Assembly (NCBI RefSeq): GCF_003054705.1 | Contig: NZ_QAYX01000023.1 | Span: 434,001 to 498,000 of the forward strand | Direction of reading: 5' to 3' | Source of the DNA: Opitutus sp. ER46 | GTDB taxonomy: Bacteria > Verrucomicrobiota > Verrucomicrobiia > Opitutales > Opitutaceae | DNA: 64,000 nt | Shown: positions 1 through 8,629 of the stretch, piece after piece | Layout of the letters: the number at the start of each line of letters is the position of its first letter | How positions within the stretch are numbered: position 1 is the first letter of the stretch | The notes under the pieces: generated by a model | What the model saw: only the letters and a program-made list of their open reading frames with translations | Told to the model about the DNA's origin: nothing | The model's database searches: none | Made by a program: the position numbers and the translations under genes

Positions 1-1032
1 CGTCGGGCCGTCGATGCGACCGGGAATGTAGTCGGTGGTGGCAAGGGCGGCGCCGGTGGCGCCGGAGAAGACGGTCAGGTATTCGGGGCCGCTGAGAATG
101 TGGCCGGCGGGGTTGACCGTGCGCTCCACGGCGGGGCCGTTGCCGTCGCGCGGTGGGTGCATTACCTTGAACGACGCGCCCTCGGGCTGGACCCAGTTGG
201 CGTTGGCGTCGCCGATGACCTTGCCCGTGCCGTCGATCGTGCCGTCGGCGGTCTTGCAGACGACCTCGGCGCGGCCGTCGCCGTCGAGGTCGTACACCAT
301 GAACTGCGTGTAGTGGGCACCCCCGCGGATGTTGCGGCCGAGGTTGATGGTCCAGAGGTGGCGGCCGTTGAGCTTGTACGCCTGGAGCAGGGTTTCGCCG
401 GTGGCGCCGCCCTGGGAGTTGTCGCGCGGCTGGCGCTCCTGCTTGATGACGAGCTCGTATTCACCGTCGCCGTCGAGATCGCCGGCGGAGCCATCGCCCG
501 GCGTGTAGCCCTCCGGCGTCTGCAGCGGGATGGCGAGGTAGGGCAGCGGCGCGGGGGCGGCGGGGAAGGTGAACGCGGCGCTGGGCTCCTGCTCCTGGCC
601 ATCGACCACGGCGCGCACGAAGTACGAGGTGCTCGTGGCGAGGTTCGGCGCCTCGTCGAGAAAGCAAGTCGGGCCGGTGAGAGGAGCGGCATTCAATTTC
701 ACCGGCTGGCCGGACTCCGCCGCGCGGGGGCCGAACCCGCCGGGGCCAGGACGGCGACCGTTGCCACTGGCTGGCGGCGTGGCGCCCGGGGGCGTACTGC
801 GCGGAGGCGGAAAGCCGGGCGGACGCGGGAGAGGCTCGGACTTGCGATAGAGGTTGAAGGCGACGCTGTCCGGATCGGTAGCAAGGAGCCGCCAGCTGAC
901 GAAGACCTTGCCGTCGGGCTGGTGGATCGCGACGACGCCGCGTCCGAGCTTTTCCATGACAGGCTGGGCAGGGGAGAGCGTGGCGGCGGCGCAGGCGACC
1001 GCGGCCAAGACAAAGAGGCGGAGGGGAGACAT
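1..1032 (-). CDS. Rhamnogalacturonan lyase, PL11 family (partial, C-terminus beyond window)
   Basis: This frame is open from an ATG at 1032 to the window edge and gives 344 residues; the rest of a protein of about 600 residues is missing. A signal peptide is visible (MSPLRLFVLAAVACAAATLS then PAQP), so the enzyme is exported. The mature start reads MEKLGRGVVAIHQPDGKVFV, followed by SWRLLATD, which is the characteristic opening of PL11 rhamnogalacturonan endolyases (YesW/YesX type). Two calcium-binding-like segments, DLDGDGEYELVIK and DLDGDGRAEVVCKTADGT, match the beta-propeller repeats of that family. A Pro/Gly-rich insert (about residues 65-105) looks non-conserved. PL11 enzymes cleave the rhamnogalacturonan I backbone by beta-elimination. 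Together with the GH28 gene at 8797 it suggests pectin use. The family call is made from motifs only; substrate detail is inference. Confidence 0.88.
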   Translation of the reverse strand, partial: MSPLRLFVLAAVACAAATLSPAQPVMEKLGRGVVAIHQPDGKVFVSWRLLATDPDSVAFNLYRKSEPLPRPPGFPPPRSTPPGATPPASGNGRRPGPGGFGPRAAESGQPVKLNAAPLTGPTCFLDEAPNLATSTSYFVRAVVDGQEQEPSAAFTFPAAPAPLPYLAIPLQTPEGYTPGDGSAGDLDGDGEYELVIKQERQPRDNSQGGATGETLLQAYKLNGRHLWTINLGRNIRGGAHYTQFMVYDLDGDGRAEVVCKTADGTIDGTGKVIGDANANWVQPEGASFKVMHPPRDGNGPAVERTVNPAGHILSGPEYLTVFSGATGAALATTDYIPGRIDGPT

Positions 1033-1117
1033 GGGTGAGACAGCCATACGCAGGAGCGGGGGCAAGGTGACGGGTCTGGGCTGGGATCGCGCAGCTACCG
1101 ACGTCGGATGGTCTTCG

Positions 1118-1141
1118 CAGTTTTCGCGTCCGCGAAAACTG
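1118..1141. repeat. 24-bp palindrome, REP-like, copy 1
   Basis: The sequence is a perfect 11-bp inverted repeat (CAGTTTTCGCG and CGCGAAAACTG) around a two-base centre TC. A near-identical element lies at 11145-11168, also intergenic. Two intergenic copies of the same palindrome about 10 kb apart look like a small dispersed repeat of REP type. A protein-binding site is the alternative. Confidence 0.6.
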
Positions 1142-1183
1142 AAGAAGGAGCAGGCGATCGAGCCGTGTATTGTAAGATAATAT

Positions 1184-1201
1184 GCGCTAGTTAGATAGCG
1201 C
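1184..1201. promoter_or_regulatory. Inverted repeat upstream of PL11 gene, possible operator
   Basis: GCGCTA and TAGCGC flank a six-base spacer in an AT-rich patch (TAAGATAATATGC precedes it), about 150 bases upstream of the PL11 start. Spacing and symmetry fit a dimeric regulator site or part of a promoter. No regulator gene is visible in the window. Confidence 0.3.
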
Positions 1202-1420
1202 TATTTGACTGCCGCCTGGCCGGAGGTGCTGCCGTAACATGAAGGGCAAATGCTAAGAGGGGCGGTGTCGGGGCCGAGGAGGCGGGGCTGGGGGCGTGTT
1301 GTTCGCTTGTGTCGGGTCGGCGCTATCCGCTTGAGCCGCTCTGCCACTTGTTACGCGACGGCGTCGAGTGACGGAGTCGAGAACGAGAAAGATTTTGGGG
1401 GAGATATGCGGCTGGCAGAT

Positions 1421-1446
1421 TGCCCAACGTGACGCCACGTTGGGCA
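1421..1446 (+). promoter_or_regulatory. Perfect hairpin abutting the helicase start codon
   Basis: TGCCCAACGTG and CACGTTGGGCA form a perfect 11-bp stem around the four-base loop ACGC. The stem ends one base before the ATG at 1448. In mRNA this would occlude the ribosome landing site of an RNA helicase gene. That is consistent with temperature-sensitive or autoregulated translation, where the helicase or warmth opens the stem. The structure is seen in the sequence; the role is inference. A palindromic DNA operator is the alternative. Confidence 0.6.
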
Positions 1447-1447
1447 C

Positions 1448-3262
1448 ATGGACAAGAAGCCGTTTGCGGAACTGGGGTTGTCGGCCGAGTCGCTCAAAGC
1501 GACCGAGAAGATGGGGTTTGAAGAGGCTTCGCCCATCCAGACAGCGGTGATTCCGGTGGCGTTGACGGGGCGGGACGTGGTGGGGCAATCGTCGACCGGT
1601 TCGGGAAAAACCGCCGCGTTCATGCTGCCCGCGATCGAGCGGATCGAGGCGCGGAAGCGCGTGGTGCAGGTGCTGGTGCTGTGTCCCACGCGCGAACTGG
1701 CGGTGCAGGTCGCCGAGGAGACCGGACGTCTGGCGGCGTTCAAACCGGCGATCCGCGAGGTGCCGATCTACGGCGGGCAGAGCTACGAGCGGCAATTCCG
1801 GGCGCTGGCGGCGGGCGTGCAGATCGTGATCGGGACGCCGGGCCGGGTGATGGACCACATGGAGCGCGGGACGCTGCCGCTGGATCAGTTGCGGGTGGTG
1901 GTGCTCGACGAGGCGGACCGGATGCTGGACATGGGTTTTCGCGAGGACATCGAGAAGATCCTGAGCGCGACGCCGCCGGAGCGGCAGTTGTTGTTTTTCT
2001 CGGCGACGATGCCGCGGGCCATCCAGGAACTGATCAAGCGCTACAGCCGGGATCCGGCGTGGGTGAAGATCGAGGCGGTGGCGCAGAATGCACCGGCGGT
2101 GGAGCAGTTCTATTTCGAAGTGGATCGTCGCTCGAAGATCGAGGCGCTGACCCGGCTCATCGATGTGCACGACTTCCGGTACGGGATCATTTTCTGCAGC
2201 ACGAAGGTGATGGTGGACGACCTCGACGAGCAGTTGCATGCGCGCGGGTATGCGGTGGACCGGCTGCACGGCGATATCACGCAGGCGCAGCGCGATCGGG
2301 TGATGGCAAAGTTCCGGGAGCGGAAATTCGAGTTTCTCGTGGCGACCGACGTGGCGGCGCGCGGCCTGGACGTCGACGACCTCGAGGTCGTGTTCAACTT
2401 TGACCTGCCGAATGACGCTGAGGACTACACACACCGGATCGGCCGCACGGGCCGCGCGGGGCGGACGGGCAAGGCGTTTACGTTCGTGTCGGGGCAGGAG
2501 ATCTACCGCCTGCAGGGGATGATCCGCTTTGCGCGGCTGACGATCCGGCGCGGGAGCATTCCGTCGCTGGATGAAGTCGCGGAGGCGCGCAGCAATGTCC
2601 TGTACGAGACGATCCGGCGGACGCTCGAGGAGCGAAATTACCGGCCGCACGACGCCTTGGTCGACCGGCTGCTGGACCAGGGATTTGCGAGCACGGACAT
2701 CTGCTCGGCGGTGATTCACCTGTTGCAGGTCGGCGAGACGGGCGGCAGCGGCGGGCCGAGTGGGGAAGGCCGCACCGGCCAGGCGGTGGAAAAGCCGGCG
2801 AGTGCCCCGGCACCGCGGTGGGTGGAATCGCGCAAGGCATCGACGCCGCCGGCCAAACTGACGCGTCGCGACGAGAGTGCTCCTGGTGCGCCTGCAGCGG
2901 CCGAATCAGCGCGGCCTGCGCCGTCTACCTCCGCATCCGCCGCCGAGGCGTCGGCCGCGCGAGGCAAGAAGCACAAGTACGAGCGGCCTGCGCGCACGGG
3001 ACGCGAGGCCGGGATGGCGACCTTGCGACTCAATGTCGGGGGCGAGCATCTGGTCACGCCGGCAGACATCGTGGGCAAGATTGCGGGCGTGTGCCGGCTG
3101 CCCGGCGAGGTGGTCGGCGCGATGGACATTCATGACCGGCACACGTTGGTCGATGTGGCCGAGGAGCAGGCGGCGTACATCGCCCAGAAGCTCGCCGGTA
3201 TCCGCCTCAAGAACGTGCCGCTCCAGGTGGAACGGCAGCAGCCCGCGGCTGGGAACGCGTGA
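1448..3262 (+). CDS. DEAD-box ATP-dependent RNA helicase with DbpA-type RNA-binding domain
   Basis: The 604-residue protein carries the full DEAD-box set: a Q motif region (FAELGLSAESL), motif I SSTGSGKTAAF near residue 55, PTRELAVQ, motif II VVLDEADRMLDMGF near residue 155, motif III FFSATM, and HRIGRTGRAGR near residue 330. A low-complexity Ala/Pro linker spans about residues 430-515. The C-terminal 80 residues (ATLRLNVGGEHLVTPADIVG onward) match the DbpA/CsdA RNA-binding fold. Such enzymes remodel structured RNA in ribosome assembly and cold adaptation. The gene stands alone, divergent from PL11. The start at 1448 is the only one that includes the Q motif, and it lies directly behind a perfect hairpin. 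Whether it is a DbpA or a CsdA orthologue is not decidable here. Confidence 0.95.
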   Translation: MDKKPFAELGLSAESLKATEKMGFEEASPIQTAVIPVALTGRDVVGQSSTGSGKTAAFMLPAIERIEARKRVVQVLVLCPTRELAVQVAEETGRLAAFKPAIREVPIYGGQSYERQFRALAAGVQIVIGTPGRVMDHMERGTLPLDQLRVVVLDEADRMLDMGFREDIEKILSATPPERQLLFFSATMPRAIQELIKRYSRDPAWVKIEAVAQNAPAVEQFYFEVDRRSKIEALTRLIDVHDFRYGIIFCSTKVMVDDLDEQLHARGYAVDRLHGDITQAQRDRVMAKFRERKFEFLVATDVAARGLDVDDLEVVFNFDLPNDAEDYTHRIGRTGRAGRTGKAFTFVSGQEIYRLQGMIRFARLTIRRGSIPSLDEVAEARSNVLYETIRRTLEERNYRPHDALVDRLLDQGFASTDICSAVIHLLQVGETGGSGGPSGEGRTGQAVEKPASAPAPRWVESRKASTPPAKLTRRDESAPGAPAAAESARPAPSTSASAAEASAARGKKHKYERPARTGREAGMATLRLNVGGEHLVTPADIVGKIAGVCRLPGEVVGAMDIHDRHTLVDVAEEQAAYIAQKLAGIRLKNVPLQVERQQPAAGNA

Positions 3263-3278
3263 GGCGGCTCGCCGAGTA

Positions 3279-3303
3279 GCCAGTCGGACTTGGTCCGGCT
3301 GGC
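3279..3303. terminator. Hairpin between convergent helicase and methyltransferase genes
   Basis: GCCAGTCGGAC pairs with GTCCGGCTGGC (one wobble pair) around a TTG loop. It lies between the two stop codons of convergent genes, so it could terminate both. There is no T tract on either side, so intrinsic termination is uncertain. Confidence 0.45.
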
Positions 3304-3305
3304 CG

Positions 3306-4493
3306 CTAGCGCAGCCGGCTTGGCAGGGCTTGGAAAACCTCAAGGTCGATCAGGCCCTCCTTGCCCTGTCGATCGGCGACGGCGATGGAGTATTCGCCGT
3401 CGGCGAGCTGCAGCCAGAGCCCCGCGTCGGTGCCGTCGAGTCCCTGGGCTTCAGAGCCCGCGGCAGGGAGAAGTTCGCGCAGCATTCCCTGGGTGGTCTG
3501 GGGCAGCGTTTGCCAGCCCGCGTTGGCGGCGATGGCGCTGCCCGTGGCGTCGAAAAAGAGCAGGCTCGGTGCCGCCAGGAGATGTCCATAGCCCTGCTGC
3601 TGTAGTATCCGAGTGGAGGCTCGAACCCAGAGGTCGCAGTTTTGGCGGACCATAATCGACAGCCGGAGGTTGGCTGCGCCGACGCCGACATAGGCCCGCG
3701 CGGCAGCGATTCGGATGATCGGGGAGGGCAGTGGCTCGGGTGCGTGCGGCTGGCTGGGCGCAGTGTCTTCTTGGACCGCGGTGGCAACCGGCGGTGATGG
3801 CACCCGCAACACCGCCACCGACTGTCCCAAGTGGCCCTTGCCGCGCATGACACGGCCGTCTTCCCAAGTGACGTCCTCGTGGAGCGGGATGTGCGGCTGA
3901 TCGCCGCCGTGGATGCTCTCGACGACGAGGCCGAGTTGCCGGGCCCACGCAAGCAGCGTGTCGCGCTCAATGAACTGGTTCAGATGGCCGCTGCGGGCGT
4001 TGAACATCGGCCAGTGCGCGATCAGGCGAAACTCGAGGAACGACAGCACGATTCGGCCACCGGGGCGGAGCACGCGCATCGCCTCCTGAAGATAACGGTA
4101 ACAGTCCTCCTGCAGGAGGTGGGTGAAGACGGAGAAGAAGCAGACGAAATCAGCCGTGCCATCGGCGACCCGAATACGGGCGCCATCGGTCACATCGAAC
4201 TCCCAATCGTCGCGGTGACAGAGCCGTTTGGCATAGGAGATCAGGTCGGGGACGACGTCGAAGCCCATGAATCGGAGGTGTTCGTAGGCGGCAAGCTGGC
4301 AGGCGAGGCGTCCGCTGCCACAGCCCACATCGACGACGCACTGGCCGTCGCGAAGGCCGAGGGACTCAAGCAACTGGCGCTGTAGTGCGCCAACGGCGAA
4401 GAAATCGCCGCCGACGGCCCGACGCATTGCTTCGTCTTCGCCCAGACGGCTCTTCAGATCGGCCACAAAATCGACGTAGGATTGTTTTGCCAT
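3306..4493 (-). CDS. SAM-dependent methyltransferase with C-terminal secreted-type beta domain
   Basis: The N-terminal half is a class I methyltransferase: motif I reads VVDVGCGSGRLACQL, and ADGTADFVCFFSVFTHLL and MRVLRPGGRIVLSF supply later motifs. The C-terminal 120 residues (from about ARAYVGVGAANLRL) resemble a beta module common in secreted Opitutales proteins: NLRLSIMVRQNCDLWVRA, then LLFFDATGSAIAANAGWQT, then LWLQLADGEYSIAVAD. No signal peptide is seen, so the protein should be cytoplasmic. I chose ATG 4493 (MAKQSYVDFV); an upstream ATG at 4565 would add 24 residues that look non-conserved. The gene borders the glycan locus and diverges from the DUF2142 gene. The acceptor is unknown; glycan or sugar O-methylation is possible. 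Confidence 0.8.
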   Translation of the reverse strand: MAKQSYVDFVADLKSRLGEDEAMRRAVGGDFFAVGALQRQLLESLGLRDGQCVVDVGCGSGRLACQLAAYEHLRFMGFDVVPDLISYAKRLCHRDDWEFDVTDGARIRVADGTADFVCFFSVFTHLLQEDCYRYLQEAMRVLRPGGRIVLSFLEFRLIAHWPMFNARSGHLNQFIERDTLLAWARQLGLVVESIHGGDQPHIPLHEDVTWEDGRVMRGKGHLGQSVAVLRVPSPPVATAVQEDTAPSQPHAPEPLPSPIIRIAAARAYVGVGAANLRLSIMVRQNCDLWVRASTRILQQQGYGHLLAAPSLLFFDATGSAIAANAGWQTLPQTTQGMLRELLPAAGSEAQGLDGTDAGLWLQLADGEYSIAVADRQGKEGLIDLEVFQALPSRLR

Positions 4494-4803
4494 GATCGAC
4501 GAGGCTGTGAGCCCACCCGGTTGCGGAGATACGTCAATCCCTTGGCTCAAAATCGATTGAGTCATGAGTGGGGCTGAAAACCGGCGCGGCCTCCGGTGCC
4601 GCCTGGGGCAGGCATTCTGGCGTCTGCGACACGCGATATTGCTGCTGCCGCGGACTGAGCTGGCTTGGCGTTGTTCGATCGATCCAGGTGACGGGTATCC
4701 GGAGTGCGCGTGGCTGGGTGCGATGAACTGATTCGCGGGACTTGGTCTGGCTCAGGTAAATGGGTTTGATCGCGGCTGATCGTGCGACCACGTTTTGCGC
4801 TCC
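4494..4803. other. Divergent intergenic region, methyltransferase and DUF2142 genes
   Basis: There are about 310 bases between the chosen starts. The stretch next to 4565 may instead code for an N-terminal extension of the methyltransferase. A short GATCGATC palindrome is visible near 4677. I see no gene, tRNA or convincing terminator. Promoters for both neighbours must lie here. Confidence 0.5.
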
Positions 4804-6222
4804 ATGACGCGTTCGGCGCCGGCATCCAACACCCCGACTCGACTCGCCTGGCTCCGGCCAGAGCGGGTGTTTCTCGCCGTCGGGCTGGTCTTCGGGTTGA
4901 TGAACCTCTTCCTGAATCCGCCCTTCCAGGCGCCGGATGAACCCGACCACTTCTTTCGCGCGTTTCAGTTGAGCGAAGGCAAGTTGGTTGGGGTGCGTCG
5001 TGGGCAGCAGAGTGGCGGTGACCTGCCTTTGCCCATCATGGCGGTGGCGGATACCGAGGGTATCGCGTTTCATCCCGAGAAGAAGATGTCGGTGGCGATC
5101 ATCCAGAAGAAGCTCGCGCCGGCCGAAGTGGATTGGACGCATGCGCCGAGAGGCTACGCCCACTTCCCTCATACTGTCGTCTATTCGCCGGTGACGTATG
5201 CTCCTCAGATCGTCGCGTTGGGACTGGGGAAGGTGGTGTCCGCCGGCCCGCTCCTGCTGCTCTATCTGTGTCGGCTGGCGGTACTGGGGGCGTACCTCCT
5301 CGTGGGGTGGCTGGCGCTGCGCCGGCTTCCCGTCCGCACTTGGTCGTGTCTGCTCCTGCTCATGGTGCCGATGAGCTTGTATCTCGGGTCGGCAACCGCG
5401 GCGCCCGATTCACTGCTCAATTGTCTCGCGTTTCTGCTCGTGGCGCTGGCCGTCGCCGCCCTCGCCCGGCCGGCCGAGGCTCCGGAGCGGATGGGCGAAC
5501 TCGTCGGGTTCGGCTTGGCCGTGGCGCTGGTGGCAATCCTGAAGAATGTCTATCTGCCGCTTGGGCTCGCCGCGCTGCTGCTGCGTTTGACGCGGATATC
5601 GACGCCGCGGCGGCGCGTCATTTTCGGCATCACCACGTTGTTGGTGGCTGTGCTGCCGGTTCTGGTCTGGTCGCAGTTTGTCTCCGCCGCCTGGGTGGTG
5701 GGGCGGTCCGACATCCCGATTGATCCGGTCGCCCAGGCGCGGCACGTCGTTGGCGATCCGCTGGGCTTTCTCGCGCTCGTTGGCCACACGCTCCACGTCG
5801 AGGGCGTTCCATTGTACCGGTCTTTCGTGGGCCTGCTGGGCTGGGGTGACACGGACATGCCGGAATGGTTCTATCGGGCGTTTGGGATTGGTTTCGTGTT
5901 GTGCCTCCTCGCGGAGAGTTCTCGGGACGACCACGTGAGCTGGTCGCATCGTGGACTGTTTGCCGTGGCGGTGGTCGGGAGCTTGTTGCTGGTATTCCTG
6001 GCCCAGTACTCGTTGTGGAATGCGCCGGGCTCGACGGGTCCGATCGAGGGGGTGGGCGGACGGTATTTCCTGCCCATGGCTCCGTTCCTCGTCTTCTGCG
6101 CGCCACCAATCCGGTGGGTTGGTGTGCCAAGCGGCGTCATCGCGGCAGGTGCGGCGATTCTTACGGTTTTGTGTGGCGCCGTGACAGTCTATGCCGTCGT
6201 TGCGCGTTACTACGTCTCATAG
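4804..6222 (+). CDS. DUF2142 family membrane protein
   Basis: The 472-residue multispanning protein has about ten hydrophobic segments. Just after the first one comes the family signature NPPFQAPDEPDHFFRAFQLS, typical of DUF2142 proteins. A long extracytoplasmic loop (about residues 45-125) follows. DUF2142 members sit in polysaccharide clusters and are thought to be GT-C-like glycosyltransferases, but the reaction is not established. The ATG at 4804 gives MTRSAPASN. It appears to head a three-gene plus-strand run with the membrane protein at 6315 and the epimerase at 7562. Confidence 0.85.
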   Translation: MTRSAPASNTPTRLAWLRPERVFLAVGLVFGLMNLFLNPPFQAPDEPDHFFRAFQLSEGKLVGVRRGQQSGGDLPLPIMAVADTEGIAFHPEKKMSVAIIQKKLAPAEVDWTHAPRGYAHFPHTVVYSPVTYAPQIVALGLGKVVSAGPLLLLYLCRLAVLGAYLLVGWLALRRLPVRTWSCLLLLMVPMSLYLGSATAAPDSLLNCLAFLLVALAVAALARPAEAPERMGELVGFGLAVALVAILKNVYLPLGLAALLLRLTRISTPRRRVIFGITTLLVAVLPVLVWSQFVSAAWVVGRSDIPIDPVAQARHVVGDPLGFLALVGHTLHVEGVPLYRSFVGLLGWGDTDMPEWFYRAFGIGFVLCLLAESSRDDHVSWSHRGLFAVAVVGSLLLVFLAQYSLWNAPGSTGPIEGVGGRYFLPMAPFLVFCAPPIRWVGVPSGVIAAGAAILTVLCGAVTVYAVVARYYVS

Positions 6223-6314
6223 GTTGCCGATTGTCCATCTATCCTACCGGAGCGCGGTAAATTGCGGTTGTCACTTTGGGCCGTGGCCCGTTGTTTCGGC
6301 GGCTTCCAACCCCG

Positions 6315-7472
6315 ATGAGCAAACGTCATTTCATCCTGTGGTATGTTCTGGGCGCCATTTTTCTCGGCGTGTTCATTGCGCCGGTGGCATGGCGCAATGC
6401 GTTCATTACTCCGCTGCCGCTGCCGGAGTGGGTCCGGATTGCGATTGAAGGCGCATTGATCGGGCTAACGCCACTAGCGGCCTGGCTCGCCCTCGCCGGG
6501 GAGAAATTCGAGGGTCGGGGCAAACTCGGTGCCTGGTATGTCGCCCTCTGCGCCACGGCGATCTGCGAGGTCATCCATTACTGGGTCACGGATCGCGGCC
6601 ACTACTTTGGACAGTTCCCGGACAACACGACTTGGCAGGTCTTCATGCACGGTCCGATTCTTGATCTCAGCCCGGGCGCGCTGCCGCACTCCTATCGCTT
6701 CTTGCCTGACGCGTTCGTCCAGTTCTTCACCTGGCTGACCAATGACTTTGCCGTTTCGCGAATCGGATACCGGCTCCTCTTCAATGCGCTGCTCTTCACC
6801 GCGCTCTATCGCCTCGCGCGCACCTATGTCGTCGACTTGCTGGCGGCCGGCGCTGTGGCGCTCGCCGTCGCGATTTATCCGATCACGATCCTGAAGTACG
6901 CTGGTCAGTTCGTGGACCCGATGTCGCACTTCGTGATGATTGCCGGCGTCCTGTGCCTGGTGCGCCGTTACGAGGCCGGCTTCGGCCCGCTGCTGTTTGT
7001 CGGACTGTTCGCTAAGGAGTCGGTGATCGTGCTGGCGGCGTGTCGTCTCTTCCACGGCCGGAGCCGTGGGCGGGCGGCCTTGCTGGCTGGCGTTTACGGG
7101 GTGGTGGCGCTCGCGATCCTGTGGGGCATCCGCCGCGCCGTGTTGCAGGGGAATCTCGAGTATTCCGCGATCAGCGGGGTGGAGTTGAAACACATCACAG
7201 AGAACCTCGGGTGGTATCGGGAATGGATCCTGATGTACTTTGCCATCTCCCTCGCGTTGGTGCCGGGGGCGATCCTGGGGTGGAAGTACCTCGACCGTGA
7301 GTTCCAGCTCACGACCACCCTCACCATCATCGCCCTGGTGGTGTCGTCGCTGATGTTCAGCTGGCTTTCTGAGATTCGAAACCTGATGCCGGCGTTCATG
7401 CTGCTGGCGATTGTGAACATGGCCTACGTGCAGCACGCGTTGCTGCCGAAGCTGCGGTCGCCCGCGGTCTGA
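6315..7472 (+). CDS. Multispanning membrane protein of glycan locus, unknown function
   Basis: The 385-residue protein starts MSKRHFILWYVLGAIFLGVF and has about nine or ten hydrophobic segments. An acidic/aromatic loop of about 60 residues (GHYFGQFPDN through LPHSYRFLPDAFVQFF) lies after the third. This architecture resembles small GT-C-type or EpsG-like proteins, but I do not recognise a defined family. It lies 92 bases after the DUF2142 gene and 89 bases before the epimerase gene, both on the same strand. The ATG at 6315 was chosen because the upstream 13 residues are charged and unlike a membrane protein start. A role in building or modifying the glycan is inferred from context only. Confidence 0.7.
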   Translation: MSKRHFILWYVLGAIFLGVFIAPVAWRNAFITPLPLPEWVRIAIEGALIGLTPLAAWLALAGEKFEGRGKLGAWYVALCATAICEVIHYWVTDRGHYFGQFPDNTTWQVFMHGPILDLSPGALPHSYRFLPDAFVQFFTWLTNDFAVSRIGYRLLFNALLFTALYRLARTYVVDLLAAGAVALAVAIYPITILKYAGQFVDPMSHFVMIAGVLCLVRRYEAGFGPLLFVGLFAKESVIVLAACRLFHGRSRGRAALLAGVYGVVALAILWGIRRAVLQGNLEYSAISGVELKHITENLGWYREWILMYFAISLALVPGAILGWKYLDREFQLTTTLTIIALVVSSLMFSWLSEIRNLMPAFMLLAIVNMAYVQHALLPKLRSPAV

Positions 7473-7502
7473 GGCGAGATGCCGGGGAGCCGCCGAAGTT
7501 TT

Positions 7503-7526
7503 CCGGCTAGCGAAATCGCTGGCCGG
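7503..7526. terminator. Intergenic hairpin after the 6315-7472 gene
   Basis: CCGGCTAGCGA pairs with TCGCTGGCCGG (one wobble pair) around two unpaired bases. It lies 30 bases after the membrane protein stop and ahead of the epimerase start. It has no T tract, so it may be a partial terminator or an mRNA processing or stability element. Confidence 0.35.
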
Positions 7527-7561
7527 GGCTCAGGCTGGCGGGCTTCCAACGCTCTTCCATC

Positions 7562-8629
7562 GTGACCAAGACTCTCCTCGTCACCGGTTCGTCCGGGCTC
7601 ATTGGCTCCGAAGTGTGCGCGTATTTCGCGCGCGAACTCGGCTACACCGTCCACGGCGTGGACAACAATCAGCGGGCGGTGTTTTTCGGCCCGCAGGGGG
7701 ACACGCGCTGGAACCAGCAACGGCTGGCGCGGGAGCTGCCGGGGTTCGTGCATCACGAGTTGGATATCCGCGATCGCGCGGGCGTGCTCGCGCTGGTACG
7801 CGAGGTGAAGCCCCATGCCATCGTGCACACCGCGGCGCAGCCCAGCCACGACCGGGCGGCGGCGATTCCCTTTGATGATTTCGACACCAATGCGGGCGGC
7901 ACGTTGAACCTGCTCGAGGCGGCGCGCCAGGCGTGCCCCGAGTCTCCCTTCGTGCATATGAGCACGAACAAGGTCTACGGCGACGCGCCCAACCGGATTT
8001 TGCTGCGCGAACTCGAAACCCGCTGGGACTACGCCGACCCGGCGTACGAGCACGGCATCGCGGAGACGTTCACGATCGACCAGTCGAAGCATTCGCTCTT
8101 CGGCGCGTCCAAGGTTGCGGCCGACGTGATGGTCCAGGAATACGGCCGCTACTTCAACCTGCCGACCTGCGCGCTGCGCGGCGGCTGCCTCACCGGGCCC
8201 AATCACTCGGGCGTCGAGCTGCACGGCTTTCTGAGCTACCTGGTGAAGTGCAACCTCGAGGGCCGCGAGTATCGGCTCTTCGGCTACAAGGGGAAGCAGG
8301 TGCGCGACAACATCCACTCGCTCGACGTCGCCCGCTTCATGGCGGCTTTCGTCGCCGCGCCGCGCGCCGGCGAGGTGTACAACCTGGGGGGAGGCAAGGG
8401 GAACTCCTGCTCCGTGCTCGAGGCCTTCAAGCTCGCCGAGAAATTCTCCGGCAAGAAGCAGGTGTACACGTACGTCGAGCAGGCGCGCGCCGGGGACCAC
8501 ATCTGCTACTACAGCGACCTGCGCAAAATGCGGGCGCACTACCCAACGTGGGACATCACCCAGTCGCTCGAGGAGACCGTCCGCCAGATCGTCGAGGCAG
8601 GGAAGAAGAGGCTGAAGGCGGAAGGCTGA
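7562..8629 (+). CDS. NAD-dependent epimerase/dehydratase, CDP-paratose 2-epimerase-like
   Basis: The 355-residue extended short-chain dehydrogenase begins at a GTG with the nucleotide-binding motif [16 protein letters not shown]. Further family features are [24 protein letters not shown] and [19 protein letters not shown], which match the group annotated as CDP-paratose 2-epimerases. The position of the usual YxxxK catalytic pair reads [11 protein letters not shown], so the tyrosine is phenylalanine. I believe this is common in this subgroup, but it makes the exact reaction uncertain. It should supply a modified nucleotide sugar for the glycan locus. Its final codons and stop lie inside a GGCTGAA-type repeat array. 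Confidence 0.82.
   Translation: MTKTLLVTGSSGLIGSEVCAYFARELGYTVHGVDNNQRAVFFGPQGDTRWNQQRLARELPGFVHHELDIRDRAGVLALVREVKPHAIVHTAAQPSHDRAAAIPFDDFDTNAGGTLNLLEAARQACPESPFVHMSTNKVYGDAPNRILLRELETRWDYADPAYEHGIAETFTIDQSKHSLFGASKVAADVMVQEYGRYFNLPTCALRGGCLTGPNHSGVELHGFLSYLVKCNLEGREYRLFGYKGKQVRDNIHSLDVARFMAAFVAAPRAGEVYNLGGGKGNSCSVLEAFKLAEKFSGKKQVYTYVEQARAGDHICYYSDLRKMRAHYPTWDITQSLEETVRQIVEAGKKRLKAEG

Larger units (their letters stand above)
1033..1447. other. Intergenic region between divergent PL11 and helicase genes
   Basis: This is a 415-base divergent promoter region with no credible gene. It contains a 24-bp palindrome shared with another intergenic site (1118-1141), an AT-rich patch with a 6-6-6 inverted repeat (1184-1201), and a perfect hairpin next to the helicase start codon (1421-1446). 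The long open frames crossing it on the minus strand are shadows of the helicase gene. A stretch near 1325-1350 on the minus strand resembles a tRNA-Ser D-arm, but no anticodon or T arm follows. Confidence 0.75.

Noticed and set aside
1310-1360. Possible tRNA-Ser or tRNA-Leu on the minus strand
   Set aside because: Only the D-arm-like part (GTGGCAGAGCGG) is present. No anticodon arm, variable arm, T-loop or CCA-proximal stem follows.
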